Positions 9,919-17,884 of a stretch of 47,504 nucleotides of DNA are shown piece after piece. Under the pieces are notes generated by a model that had not been told where the DNA came from, did no database searches, and worked only from the letters and a program-made list of their open reading frames with translations. The DNA comes from Desulfovibrio sp. (GTDB lineage Bacteria > Desulfobacterota > Desulfovibrionia > Desulfovibrionales > Desulfovibrionaceae): positions 1-47,504 of the forward strand of contig JAISMY010000057.1 in assembly GCA_031276485.1 (NCBI GenBank). Direction: 5' to 3'. Position 1 is the first letter of the stretch, and the number at the start of each line of letters is the position of its first letter. The translations under genes and the position numbers were made by a program.

Positions 9919-11703
9919 TCAGGCGATGCCCAAATTCTTCATTTTATAATAGAGTGTGCTGCGCGGGATGCCGAGACTTTTTGCGGCCTGGACCTTGTTG
10001 TTGGCATTGTCCGCGAGCGCCTGCAGGATTTTTTGTTTTTCCTGCCGGCTGACGAAGCCTTCTAAAGTGGCATCCGGTTCCACGCGGGGGGGAGGGGACG
10101 CCGCCTCAGCTGGATCTTGGGCGCTATTGAGCAACGTATCATTCAAATTCGCCTCCACGAGGGACGCGCAGGTCATCGCATCGTTTCCCTCGCAGAGTAC
10201 AATCATGGTCTCAATGGCGTTGCGCAATTGCCGCACATTGCCCGGCCAGGAACAACCTGACAGTGATTTCAGCAATTCCGGAGTGATCTCCGGCGCCGGA
10301 CGCTTAAGGGCTTTGGACAATTCCCCGACAAAGAGGCGGGCCAGCCCCGGAATATCCTCCGGTCGTTTGCGCAAGGGCGGAATATACAGCCGAACCACAT
10401 TGAGGCGATAATACAAATCTTCCCGGAACATTTTGGCCTTTACCAGTTCCTCCATATTGCGGTTTGTCGCGCAGATGATGCGCAGATTGACATGAACCGG
10501 GGTTGAGCCGCCCAGTCGGTGATAGCGGCGCTCCTGGATCGCCCTGAGCAGCTTGCTCTGCAGATACAACGGGATATCGCCGATTTCATCAAGAAACAGT
10601 GTCCCACCGTCGGCCAGTTCAAATTTGCCTTTTTTGCCCTTACGGTCATTGCCGGTAAACGTTCCCGCTTCGTAGCCGAACATTTCGCTTTCAAAAAGAC
10701 CTTCCGGGATGGCGCTACAGTTCACTTCAATGAAGGGACGCCCGAAACGCTTGCTGTGCCTATAGATTTCATAGGCCAGCACCTCCTTGCCGGTTCCGCT
10801 TTCTCCCTCAATAAGGATGGTGGCATCCGTGGCCGCCGCTTTGCGAGCCTGTTGCAGCATATGCCTGGTTTCCGCATTGACAGTGAAAAACAGACATTCT
10901 TTATCCGTAGCGTCTCCGGTGGCGCGCTCAAGCGTTTTGGCTCTGGAAGCCGCCGTTTCAAGCATATCCGACATGCGCATATACCGGCTCACGTCCAGAC
11001 TGGTACATATAGCGCCGCTCAACCTGCCGTCATCGGCATAGATGGGGGTGGTGTTACGCAGCAGAAAAAAGCCAGGCGAGTATTCCACCAAAAAATTTAT
11101 GTATGTTTTGGAGTTGTTGATAACATCCAGAAGCAGATCATCGGGGAAAAAGTCAGCAATCTGTTTATTGAGAACTTCCTTAGAGGTGATGTTGAAAATT
11201 TTTTCTGCAGTTTTATTCCATATTGTTACATTACCATGCTGATCAATGCCTTGAATTGCTTCAGGAATATTATCAATAATTGCATATAAATAATTGCCGA
11301 CAGATTCAAGTTTAAAAGAAAGTGTATTGCAAATATTATTAGCGGTTAAGATGCCGGCAACCGTACCGTCATCATTGATAACAGGCATTCTTCCGACTTT
11401 TTCATTACGCATAAGTTCACGCGCGGATAGAAGCTGCATATTGGCGTTGACAGAAATAGGGTCATACACGCAAATATCCTTTATCTTTTTTGATCCGGAC
11501 ATTTTTTGAGAAAGAAGATTCAGCAGACGCTTCCTGCTCACCAATCCCAGCCTTTTTGTATGACCCGTGACGATAACTTCTGTCCATTCATTGCACAGCA
11601 TCAGATTGAAAGTTTCATCCAAGGAGATGTCCTGATCCACTTCGCCGTAATGTTTGCTCACGGCTTCACCGGCTTTGATCTCGGTCACACGCAGATTGGT
11701 CAT
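9919..11703 (-). CDS. CBS-PAS-AAA+-Fis sigma54-dependent transcriptional activator
   Basis: A 594-residue bacterial enhancer-binding protein. ATG 11703 ([10 protein letters not shown]) is preferred, with a purine-rich GAGAAGAG just ahead; the frame also opens at 11715. N-terminal tandem CBS motifs (about residues 10-125) suggest adenine-nucleotide or similar ligand sensing. A PAS domain follows ([18 protein letters not shown]). The AAA+ domain has Walker A GESGTGKE (Lys306) and Walker [12 protein letters not shown]. The sigma54-contact loop reads GTFTGN (347-352) instead of the usual GAFTGA. The C-terminus is a Fis-type helix-turn-helix ([22 protein letters not shown]). It is transcribed away from the hdr/CoA-transferase cluster, whose start carries a sigma54 promoter, so it is the obvious candidate activator. 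Target and ligand are inferred. Confidence 0.9.
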   Translation of the reverse strand: MTNLRVTEIKAGEAVSKHYGEVDQDISLDETFNLMLCNEWTEVIVTGHTKRLGLVSRKRLLNLLSQKMSGSKKIKDICVYDPISVNANMQLLSARELMRNEKVGRMPVINDDGTVAGILTANNICNTLSFKLESVGNYLYAIIDNIPEAIQGIDQHGNVTIWNKTAEKIFNITSKEVLNKQIADFFPDDLLLDVINNSKTYINFLVEYSPGFFLLRNTTPIYADDGRLSGAICTSLDVSRYMRMSDMLETAASRAKTLERATGDATDKECLFFTVNAETRHMLQQARKAAATDATILIEGESGTGKEVLAYEIYRHSKRFGRPFIEVNCSAIPEGLFESEMFGYEAGTFTGNDRKGKKGKFELADGGTLFLDEIGDIPLYLQSKLLRAIQERRYHRLGGSTPVHVNLRIICATNRNMEELVKAKMFREDLYYRLNVVRLYIPPLRKRPEDIPGLARLFVGELSKALKRPAPEITPELLKSLSGCSWPGNVRQLRNAIETMIVLCEGNDAMTCASLVEANLNDTLLNSAQDPAEAASPPPRVEPDATLEGFVSRQEKQKILQALADNANNKVQAAKSLGIPRSTLYYKMKNLGIA

Positions 11704-11801
11704 GGCTCTTCTCAATGCGCCGCGCGCGTGCTGACGTACGTAGGCGCGGTATTCTGTTCAGAGGTGCGGAGGGGACACAGCGGACTCCTTACCGATATAT
11801 T

Positions 11802-11830
11802 ATCGTAATCCCGTGTCTGTGTTCTGTCAA
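11802..11830 (-). promoter_or_regulatory. Sigma70-type promoter of the sigma54 activator
   Basis: On the minus strand a perfect -35 TTGACA (complement of 11825-11830) is separated by exactly 17 bases from TACGAT (complement of 11802-11807; 4 of 6 consensus bases). It points at the activator gene, leaving a leader of about 90 bases. The -35 overlaps the 11-mer TGTCAACTGTC, which recurs inverted at 12428-12438. Confidence 0.6.
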
Positions 11831-11896
11831 CTGTCGATAGCAGATGATATGACCGAAATATTGACCTCTGCGTTATTCTATAAACAGATTTTAGGG

Positions 11897-11910
11897 GATA
11901 TTTAAATATC
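11897..11910. promoter_or_regulatory. 14-bp perfect palindrome GATATTTAAATATC
   Basis: A perfect palindrome in the divergent control region between the activator gene and the hdr cluster. It has the form of a dimeric operator but also suits AT-rich chance. No protein is assigned. Confidence 0.3.
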
Positions 11911-12041
11911 TCAGTGTGATAGACAATAAGTATAGTGAGGGATTAACGCAGCTCTCAGTAAGCAGCATATGAAATGACCAATGAGGAACCGTAATAAGGA
12001 GATTCCCCCCCATGAAGCCGAAAGCGTAATTTCATGAGGTC

Positions 12042-12060
12042 ATAAAAATGAAATTTTTAT
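12042..12060. other. AT-rich perfect hairpin next to a transposase remnant
   Basis: ATAAAAAT and ATTTTTAT form an 8-bp perfect stem with a GAA loop. A second weaker inverted pair (CATGAA/TTCATG) lies just upstream. These may be leftovers of the mobile element whose fragment follows at 12063. Confidence 0.35.
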
Positions 12061-12062
12061 AG

Positions 12063-12260
12063 GTAAACAGCAGGGTTAGCCGCAGAGAACTGAGTACCGC
12101 AGAGGCCGCGGAGATTTTGGATGTCTCGGCCGGCACCTTTTCCCGTAAGCGCACGCGCTTTGCCGAGGAGGGCGAAGCCGGGCTTGTGGACCGCCGCATC
12201 GGCGGATGAGCGCCAAAAGAGTGCCTATCGACGCATCACATAATCCACCACATGCAGATG
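12063..12260 (+). pseudogene. Decayed transposase N-terminal fragment
   Basis: Reading from 12063 gives a helix-turn-helix peptide (SRRELSTAEAAEILDVSAG followed by TFSRKRTRFAEEGEAGLVDRR). A stop at 12207 interrupts it, and the same frame continues with APKRVPIDAS. The pattern of an HTH with EAAEILxxS and GLxDRRxG is that of the DNA-binding head of ISNCY-like transposases. There is no intact start and no DDE catalytic part. A later short frame (about 12340-12436, ending PENVENLDS) may be another remnant, but I cannot place it. The fragment lies between the activator gene and its presumed target promoter. Confidence 0.6.
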
Positions 12261-12427
12261 CAACACAGTGTAAATGTTGCTGTTTATGCAAAAGTTCCGG
12301 TTATCAAATGCTCTCTCGTGTCTAGCTGTACTGATGATTTTGCTTGTCACTCTGCGGCTTATGGACAGGTGAACAGCTTGAGAAGAAAGGGGAAAACCTC
12401 TTTATCCCGGAAAATGTCGAAAACTTG

Positions 12428-12460
12428 GACAGTTGACACCTTGACTGCTGACATCTGACA
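12428..12460. promoter_or_regulatory. Possible upstream activator sequence for the sigma54 promoter
   Basis: GACAGTTGACA (12428-12438) is the exact inverse of TGTCAACTGTC at 11825-11835, over the activator's own -35. It is followed by further TTGACTG, CTGACA and CTGACA units up to 12460. The block sits about 125-155 bases upstream of the sigma54 -24 box, a normal distance for enhancer sites. It could equally be debris of the nearby transposase remnant. Confidence 0.35.
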
Positions 12461-12581
12461 GCGGCCAAGCCGGATTTTACGCCTTTTGTCCGGCCCGCTT
12501 CCCTGCCCGAACCTTGGCCACGACAGCGCCTTGGAAATAAAAGTATAAGTAATTTTACTATATTAATATATTTTATAGAGC

Positions 12582-12597
12582 TTGGTATAAAACTTGC
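12582..12597 (+). promoter_or_regulatory. Sigma54 (-24/-12) promoter of the hdr/CoA-transferase cluster
   Basis: TTGGTATAAAACTTGC has GG (12584-12585) and GC (12596-12597) separated by exactly 10 bases, as sigma54 promoters require, and matches YTGGYRYR-N4-TTGC. Transcription should begin near 12609, upstream of the GTG start at 12645. A matching activator gene lies directly upstream on the other strand. Confidence 0.8.
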
Positions 12598-12644
12598 TGA
12601 CTATATACTCTGTATTAACCCGGCTGACAGAGGAGAGACCTCGC

Positions 12645-13226
12645 GTGACAAGAGAACGATTTCGCTATTCCGAAGAAGTAGACGTTGATGTCTATAAGCT
12701 GGTGGACAATTTGCGTTCTTGTCTGGCCTGCGGCAAATGCGTCGGCAACTGTCCGGTGGCCCGCCTGACGCCGTCCTATAACTCTCGTCAGATTATCCGG
12801 GATGTCTTGAGCGGCAACAGCGACCGTTGGTTGCGCAGCGAGGAAATCTGGCGCTGCCTGTGGTGTGCGAACTGTTATACCGTGTGCCCGATGGACATAA
12901 ACTATCCGTTGCTGATGTTGCAGTTGCGCTACAAGGCCATGGAAAGCGGCTACGGCATGCAATACATCGCCCCGTTCAAGAAGTTCGCCCTGCGCGCCAG
13001 GGAAGATGGGCTTACCTTCGCTCCCGGCGGAGAGAAGGGCCGGGCAAGGGTGATGCGCATCCGGAGCAACATCGGCGCTGTGCCTTGGCCGGAAATATCG
13101 GACAAGGCTAAGGCGGAGTATAAGGCTCTGTTTGATCTCTGCGGCACAACCAAATTTGTGGAGGATTTGGACGTTGAAAATCCGCCGCCGCTTGATCTGG
13201 CATATCGGAAAGGGAGGATCGCATGA
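12645..13226 (+). CDS. HdrC-like [4Fe-4S] ferredoxin subunit, first copy
   Basis: A 193-residue protein. The frame opens at TTG 12594, but that codon lies inside the sigma54 promoter, so GTG 12645 behind AGAGGAGAG is the start. Two ferredoxin-type motifs are present, CLACGKCVGNCP and CLWCANCYTVCP, spaced as in HdrC of heterodisulfide reductases. No membrane segment is seen. Its stop overlaps the start of the hdrB-like gene (ATGA), indicating translational coupling. In HdrABC complexes, HdrC wires HdrA to the HdrB active site; the same role is inferred here. It is the first gene after the sigma54 promoter. A second hdrC-hdrB pair follows within 3 kb. Confidence 0.85.
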   Translation: MTRERFRYSEEVDVDVYKLVDNLRSCLACGKCVGNCPVARLTPSYNSRQIIRDVLSGNSDRWLRSEEIWRCLWCANCYTVCPMDINYPLLMLQLRYKAMESGYGMQYIAPFKKFALRAREDGLTFAPGGEKGRARVMRIRSNIGAVPWPEISDKAKAEYKALFDLCGTTKFVEDLDVENPPPLDLAYRKGRIA

Positions 13227-14158
13227 TCCGGAAACGTGTCCTCTCTCCTGAGGAAAGGATTCCAGATATTCCCGAAACCATCTTTCTGTTCAGATCCTGT
13301 ACCGGGAGCATGGAATATCCGGGCACGGAAAATTCCATCAAGGAAATCTGTAAAATTTTGGGCGTACAGGTGGTCATGGATCCGGATCAAACGTGCTGCT
13401 CTGGATATCTGTTGACCTGTTCCGCCTATAAGCCGGAATTTTCTCTGGCGGTCACGGCACGCAACCTCTCCCTTGCCGAAAGCAGAAAATTGGATGTCTA
13501 TGCCTTCTGCAATGGATGCTACGGGTATATCTGCGAACTTTCGCACATCATGCTTCACAATCCTGATTACAAAAAGATGATTGATGGCGTTATTGATCAA
13601 TTAGGATATAAATATGAAGGAAAAACACGTATTTTCCATATGCAAGAATTGTATTACCGCTTGAAAGATAAAATTGTAGAAAATGTAAAAAGACCTCTGG
13701 ACGGGCTGCGTGTCGGCGTGCACTACGGTTGTCACTATCTTGCAAGGCAGTACGGTATTCTGGATGAGGGCGGATATCCCACATTCATAGAAGAGATTAT
13801 TGAGGCTATCGGCGGAACTCCTATTTTTTACAAAGAAAGGCAAGCATGTTGCGGCGGCGCCGTAGGCCGTGGTTTTACGCACAAGGAAAATGTTGTCCAT
13901 GCACATCTCTATAAAAAATTCATGAGCGCGAAAAAAGAAAATATAGAATGCATTGTTACAGTATGTCCAGGATGCAATACATCTCTTGACCGTGAGCAAC
14001 CAGCCATAATGGAAAGATCTGGCGAAGCTATCAATATTCCGATTATTGATATCGGACAGATGATTGCGCTTACTCTGGATGTGGATGTGCAAAAATTGGG
14101 TTTTGAAGCGAATAGTGTTTCGCTTGATTCAGTTCTCAATAAACTGGGTATTCACTAG
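13223..14158 (+). CDS. HdrB-like CCG-domain subunit, first copy
   Basis: A 311-residue protein of the CoB-CoM heterodisulfide reductase subunit B family. Cysteine-rich blocks typical of non-cubane [4Fe-4S] binding are visible: DQTCCSGY with AFCNGCYG in the first half, and [17 protein letters not shown] and TVCPGCN in the second. In methanogens HdrB reduces the CoM-CoB disulfide. In bacteria HdrB-like proteins act on other thiol or unknown acceptors, so the substrate here is open. It starts inside the stop of the hdrC gene. The 3' third is AT-richer than its neighbours. A 126-bp multi-hairpin element follows directly and may lower downstream expression. Confidence 0.83.
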   Translation: MIRKRVLSPEERIPDIPETIFLFRSCTGSMEYPGTENSIKEICKILGVQVVMDPDQTCCSGYLLTCSAYKPEFSLAVTARNLSLAESRKLDVYAFCNGCYGYICELSHIMLHNPDYKKMIDGVIDQLGYKYEGKTRIFHMQELYYRLKDKIVENVKRPLDGLRVGVHYGCHYLARQYGILDEGGYPTFIEEIIEAIGGTPIFYKERQACCGGAVGRGFTHKENVVHAHLYKKFMSAKKENIECIVTVCPGCNTSLDREQPAIMERSGEAINIPIIDIGQMIALTLDVDVQKLGFEANSVSLDSVLNKLGIH

Positions 14159-14282
14159 AGCAGTTCACAAATGAAATGCGTGAACTGCTCTGCAAGGATT
14201 TGCAGGCAAATCCTTGCCGCGAAACAGGAGCAGGCGGGCTTTGCCCGCCGTAAGCGAACTGTTTCAAGCGTTAACTGCTCTA
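14157..14282. repeat. 126-bp palindromic element of three perfect hairpins with inverted ends
   Basis: Hairpin 1 has 12-bp arms AGAGCAGTTCAC / GTGAACTGCTCT (14157-14168, 14180-14191). Hairpin 2 has 12-bp arms GCAAGGATTTGC / GCAAATCCTTGC with a 2-base loop (14192-14217). Hairpin 3 is GGCGGGC / GCCCGCC (14233-14249). The element closes with AACTGCTCT (14274-14282), the inverse of its opening AGAGCAGTT. It overlaps the hdrB stop and ends 21 bases before the hdrA start. The architecture fits a MITE/BIME-like mobile repeat or an intra-operon processing or attenuation structure. Confidence 0.7.
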
Positions 14283-14303
14283 AAGAAGAAGGAGATCGCT
14301 CAC

Positions 14304-15338
14304 ATGAGTAAGGCGGATACCGCGGCTTTAATAATAGGGGGAGGAATTGCGGGTCTGGAAACGGCCCTGAAGCTGGGCCAAGGCGGTTATACCGTCATTC
14401 TGGCGGAAAAAGAATCGGCCTTGGGCGGCAATGTGGCCAAACTGCACAGCAGTTTTCCCCGCTGGGAGGATCCACAGGAGTTGATAAAAGTGAAGCAGGC
14501 CGAACTGAAGACCCTGCCCTCGGTACGGGTATTGGCAAATACCGAGATCACCGGCCTTCAGAGACAATCAGGCGGCTTCACGGCGCATTGGACGGATAGG
14601 GCAACGCAGAAAAGTGGTTCGCTGCCGGTTCAAGCCCTCATTTTTGCGACCGGATTTGAATTGTTCAATGCATCGGTGTATGGCGAATATGGGTACGGCA
14701 TTTATAAAAATGTTGTAAACTCTCTGGAATTCGAGCATTTGCTTGGAATGTACGAGCAGAGAGCAATTCATGTTCCGGAAAGCATCGCTTTCTTCAAGTG
14801 TGTAGGCAGCCGAGATCGCTCAAAAGGTTTCCCGTACTGTTCAAAGATCTGTTGTATGTATACCGCTAAGCAAGCCGGACTTGTGAAAAAAATATCACCA
14901 GATACACAATGTTATGTATTTTATATGGATTATCGAGCCTCAGGCAAGGAATACGAAGAATTTGTCCGGCAGGTCATTGAGGAGAGAAAAGTACGCTATG
15001 TGCGCGGCCGCCCCTCAAAGGTTGTTCTGGAAAATGACAAACTTCTCGTGCGATTTGAAGACACTTTGATCGGCGTGCCCATGGAGGCTTCCGTGGATCT
15101 GATCGTCCTGGCCAGCGCGGTTGTCCCAAGGCCGGAAACGCTCGCACTGGCGAGAATGCTCGGCCTGAAGACCGACGACTATGGCTTTGTTGAGCCTGTA
15201 TACGGCAGCCCAGTGAGGATTGAGGAACGGATCTTTATGGCCGGCGGTTGCGGCTTCGCCATTGAAAGCCTGGGGGCCATAGCCCAGGGTGCTGCGGCCG
15301 CGGCTGAAGTAACGGCCCTGTTTAACAAGAGTGAATAG
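14304..15338 (+). CDS. HdrA-like FAD subunit, short form
   Basis: A 344-residue protein starting at ATG 14304 behind AAGAAGGAGA; an upstream in-frame start at 14214 lies inside the hairpin element and is rejected. An FAD-binding Rossmann motif is near the N-terminus ([13 protein letters not shown], residues 9-21). The HdrA signature block [20 protein letters not shown] lies near residue 170, followed by [12 protein letters not shown]. The C-terminal part has [20 protein letters not shown], the second FAD contact of this family. The ferredoxin domains of full-length methanogen HdrA are missing, as is the usual Cys-rich insertion after the first FAD motif: the sequence reads [10 protein letters not shown] there. 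HdrA is the flavin site for electron bifurcation in other complexes; whether this short form bifurcates cannot be told. It lies between two hdrC-hdrB pairs. Confidence 0.83.
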   Translation: MSKADTAALIIGGGIAGLETALKLGQGGYTVILAEKESALGGNVAKLHSSFPRWEDPQELIKVKQAELKTLPSVRVLANTEITGLQRQSGGFTAHWTDRATQKSGSLPVQALIFATGFELFNASVYGEYGYGIYKNVVNSLEFEHLLGMYEQRAIHVPESIAFFKCVGSRDRSKGFPYCSKICCMYTAKQAGLVKKISPDTQCYVFYMDYRASGKEYEEFVRQVIEERKVRYVRGRPSKVVLENDKLLVRFEDTLIGVPMEASVDLIVLASAVVPRPETLALARMLGLKTDDYGFVEPVYGSPVRIEERIFMAGGCGFAIESLGAIAQGAAAAAEVTALFNKSE

Positions 15339-15341
15339 ACC

Positions 15342-15917
15342 ATGATCGAAACCTATGCAATCCGGCGTCCTGAAGCGCAAGAATCGCCCATTGCCCGTCA
15401 AATCAGGGAAGACCTAGGCATAGACGTGGCCCGTTGCCTGGAATGCGGCAAATGTACCGGCGGCTGTTCCTATGCCGCGGGATTTGACTACACGCCGCGC
15501 AAGATCATCCAGCTCGTCAAGCTGGGTGAATTTGACAAACTGCTTAGCCTGGACGCGTTGTGGACCTGTTTGTCTTGTCAGCTTTGCGTAGATCGTTGCC
15601 CGTCCGGTATAAATATTCCCCGGATCATGGACTATCTGCGCGCAAGAGCTCATCGGGCGAACAGCAACATCACACACAAAAACATTGAAAAATTTTACGA
15701 AATTATGCTCTCTGATATCAAAAATCGCGGAAGAATCAGTGAAACCATTATGATGATCAAATATAATTTGGCCATAAAGAATTTATTTGCCAATGCATCT
15801 TTTGGGAAAAAATTATTTTTAAAAGGAAAGCTCAAATTTTTCAGCCCACGGACACACAATATAAAAACGATTCAACCACTGTTCAGACGTTTGAGTGAAA
15901 AGGACGGTCAGGCATGA
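15342..15917 (+). CDS. HdrC-like [4Fe-4S] ferredoxin subunit, second copy
   Basis: A 191-residue protein starting 3 bases after the hdrA stop. The two cluster motifs CLECGKCTGGC and CLSCQLCVDRCPSG are in HdrC spacing; the first lacks the usual Pro after the last Cys. The region PRKIIQLVKLGE between them is typical of bacterial HdrC. The C-terminal 60 residues are basic and lie in an AT-rich stretch. Its stop overlaps the following hdrB start (ATGA). Inferred role: electron link between the HdrA-like flavoprotein and the second HdrB-like subunit. Confidence 0.87.
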   Translation: MIETYAIRRPEAQESPIARQIREDLGIDVARCLECGKCTGGCSYAAGFDYTPRKIIQLVKLGEFDKLLSLDALWTCLSCQLCVDRCPSGINIPRIMDYLRARAHRANSNITHKNIEKFYEIMLSDIKNRGRISETIMMIKYNLAIKNLFANASFGKKLFLKGKLKFFSPRTHNIKTIQPLFRRLSEKDGQA

Positions 15918-16786
15918 ACGTAGCTTTTTATCCGGGTTGTTCACACCATGGATTAGCTCAGGAATATGATCATACTTCCCGTTTGATTTGTTCCCATCTG
16001 GCCGTCAACTTGACCGAGGTGGAGGATTGGAATTGCTGCGGCGCTACAGCCGCGCACAGTCTCGACCACGATCTTTCGCTGGCGCTGAATGTGCGCAATC
16101 TGGCGCAGGTGAAGCGGGGCGGCCATGATTCAGTTGTCACTCCCTGCTCAGGCTGCTTCAGCCGCCTCAAGACCGCCGCGCATGAGATTCGGCACGACCC
16201 CGACAGGCTGGCGGAAATTTCCCGGAAGCTGGAATGCCCCCTGCCCGAGAATGTCGAAGTGAGACATCTCCTGCAACTTATCGTGGAAGAATATTCTCTG
16301 GATCGGATCCGCGCTCTGGTCAAAAAACCACTCTGCGGGCTGAAGGCGGCCGCCTATTACGGCTGCCTGTTAACGCGGCCGGCGGCTGTAACGCGCTTTG
16401 ACGACCCGGAGCAACCGCGGTCCATGGACAATCTGTTGCAGGCCCTTGGCGCTGAACCGGTAACCTGGTCGTACAAGGCCGAATGTTGCGGCGGCGGCTT
16501 TAACGCTTCAGAGCCGGTCATCGCTCTGGAGCTGGGGCAGGCGATTCTGGACTCGGCGAAAAATGCGGGGGCCGAGGCGATCATAGCCGCTTGTCCGCTG
16601 TGTCAGATGAACCTTGACGGCCGGCAGGGAGAGATGACCCCGCCTTTCGGGGGCAAATACGATATCCCCGTGGTCTATTTCACACAATTGATGGGCTTGG
16701 CCTTCGGCTATGCCTGGAGGGAACTGCGATTCAAAAAATTGATTGTGAACCCAAGAAAACTGCTGGAAAAGTATTGTCTGTTGTAA
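15914..16786 (+). CDS. HdrB-like CCG-domain subunit, second copy
   Basis: A 290-residue protein with the full canonical HdrB pattern: FYPGCSHHG at the N-terminus, DWNCCGATAAH, TPCSGCFSR, then YYGCLLTRPA, AECCGGGFN and AACPLCQMN. These CX(n)CCGX(n)CXXC blocks bind the paired non-cubane clusters of HdrB. It is translationally coupled to the hdrC gene before it. It is closer to the methanogen-type HdrB than the first copy, so the two HdrB proteins may serve different acceptors or form one large complex. A 109-base gap with a small hairpin separates it from the CoA-transferase genes. Confidence 0.87.
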   Translation: MNVAFYPGCSHHGLAQEYDHTSRLICSHLAVNLTEVEDWNCCGATAAHSLDHDLSLALNVRNLAQVKRGGHDSVVTPCSGCFSRLKTAAHEIRHDPDRLAEISRKLECPLPENVEVRHLLQLIVEEYSLDRIRALVKKPLCGLKAAAYYGCLLTRPAAVTRFDDPEQPRSMDNLLQALGAEPVTWSYKAECCGGGFNASEPVIALELGQAILDSAKNAGAEAIIAACPLCQMNLDGRQGEMTPPFGGKYDIPVVYFTQLMGLAFGYAWRELRFKKLIVNPRKLLEKYCLL

Positions 16787-16840
16787 ACGCTGGACTGAAC
16801 AAAACATCAAACAAAGGAGAAACTATTATTATATCGTTCT

Positions 16841-16856
16841 GACGGTTTATGCCGTC
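16841..16856 (+). other. Small hairpin between hdrB and the CoA-transferase genes
   Basis: GACGG and CCGTC form a 5-bp stem with a 6-base loop about 40 bases before the CoA-transferase A start. There is no T-run. It could modulate read-through or mRNA stability inside the operon; significance is low. Confidence 0.3.
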
Positions 16857-16895
16857 GCACAAACAATTTTAACATATATCAATGGAGGCAGTGAA

Positions 16896-17879
16896 ATGCG
16901 TAGTAAGTTGATTACCATACAGGAAGCCGTACAAAAGTATACTTGGGACGGCATGACCTATGCTCACGGTGGAGCTTTGCCCGTTGGGACAGACTCAATT
17001 GCATTCGGCAGAGAGATGCTGAAGCAAGATCGCAAGCATTTAAACGTCATCTCCAATTGCAACACCCAGCAAACAAATCTTCTCGCGGCGGCCGGGCGCA
17101 TCAAAAGGATAGAAATCGGCTTTTCCGGCCTGGAAGTATACGGTTTCGCCAACGGATTGAAACGGGCCGTGGAAACCGGCGTGACTGTGCTCGAAGACTA
17201 TTCCAACGGAAGCATCCCCCTGCGCATGCTGGCGGGAGCTTTGAACATGCCCTTCATACCCGCCAACGCCGGTTTCGGTTCAGATCAGGAATATTGCTGC
17301 GGCGACAGGCCGGACGAATATCCCTGCTCCAGCAAGCTGCCTTGGGTGAAAGACCCCTTCAGCGGAAAAAATGTTCCCGTTTACACCGCCGTCCGTCCGG
17401 AGACAGCCTCCATCCATGTGACGATGGCGGACATATACGGAAACGCCATCATGCTGGGAACGGAATGGAACCGCTACGAACTGTCCCGCGCCGCGCAAAA
17501 AGTCGTTCTGCAAGCTGACTTCATCGTTGACACCGACTGCATGCGCCAGTTCCCGAACTTGGTCAGAATCCCCGATGCGGTGGTGGACGCTGTGGTTTAC
17601 TGGCCTTACGGCGTCTGGCCGCAATGCTCAGTGGGTGTTTACGACTCCGATGAAAAGGCGATGAAGGAGATGAACGCAGCGCTCAAGACCGTCGAGGGAA
17701 CCGAAGAATACATCAAAAAATTTGTCAACTCGTATTCCACTGTTCAGGAATGGCTGGATTTGCTGGGTAAAGAGCGCATCGACCTGATCAGCAACACGGT
17801 GACCAAATTCCTGATGGATCCCTATCGGCGGTGGATCAAGTCGGACGCCGAAGTCCTGCAGATGTTGGAAAGGAGGTAA
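16896..17879 (+). CDS. CoA-transferase subunit A, GctA-like
   Basis: A 327-residue protein with GGAGG nine bases before its ATG. It belongs to the family I CoA-transferase alpha-subunit fold, closest in length and layout to glutaconate CoA-transferase subunit A (about 320 residues). Visible marks are the glycine-rich N-terminal part (YAHGGALPVGTDSIAFG), VLEDYSNGSIPLRMLAGALN with a conserved Glu, and PVYTAVRPETASIHVTMADIYGN. It forms a pair with the next gene, 5 bases downstream. Likely reaction: moving CoA between a small acid and an acyl-CoA in the cytosol. The acid is not identifiable; the GctA-like length hints at a dicarboxylic or branched acid only weakly. Confidence 0.82.
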   Translation: MRSKLITIQEAVQKYTWDGMTYAHGGALPVGTDSIAFGREMLKQDRKHLNVISNCNTQQTNLLAAAGRIKRIEIGFSGLEVYGFANGLKRAVETGVTVLEDYSNGSIPLRMLAGALNMPFIPANAGFGSDQEYCCGDRPDEYPCSSKLPWVKDPFSGKNVPVYTAVRPETASIHVTMADIYGNAIMLGTEWNRYELSRAAQKVVLQADFIVDTDCMRQFPNLVRIPDAVVDAVVYWPYGVWPQCSVGVYDSDEKAMKEMNAALKTVEGTEEYIKKFVNSYSTVQEWLDLLGKERIDLISNTVTKFLMDPYRRWIKSDAEVLQMLERR

Positions 17880-17884
17880 GCGAA

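Noticed and set aside
12594-12644. Upstream TTG start for the first HdrC-like protein
   Set aside because: This codon is part of the -12 box of the sigma54 promoter, so it would not be in the transcript.
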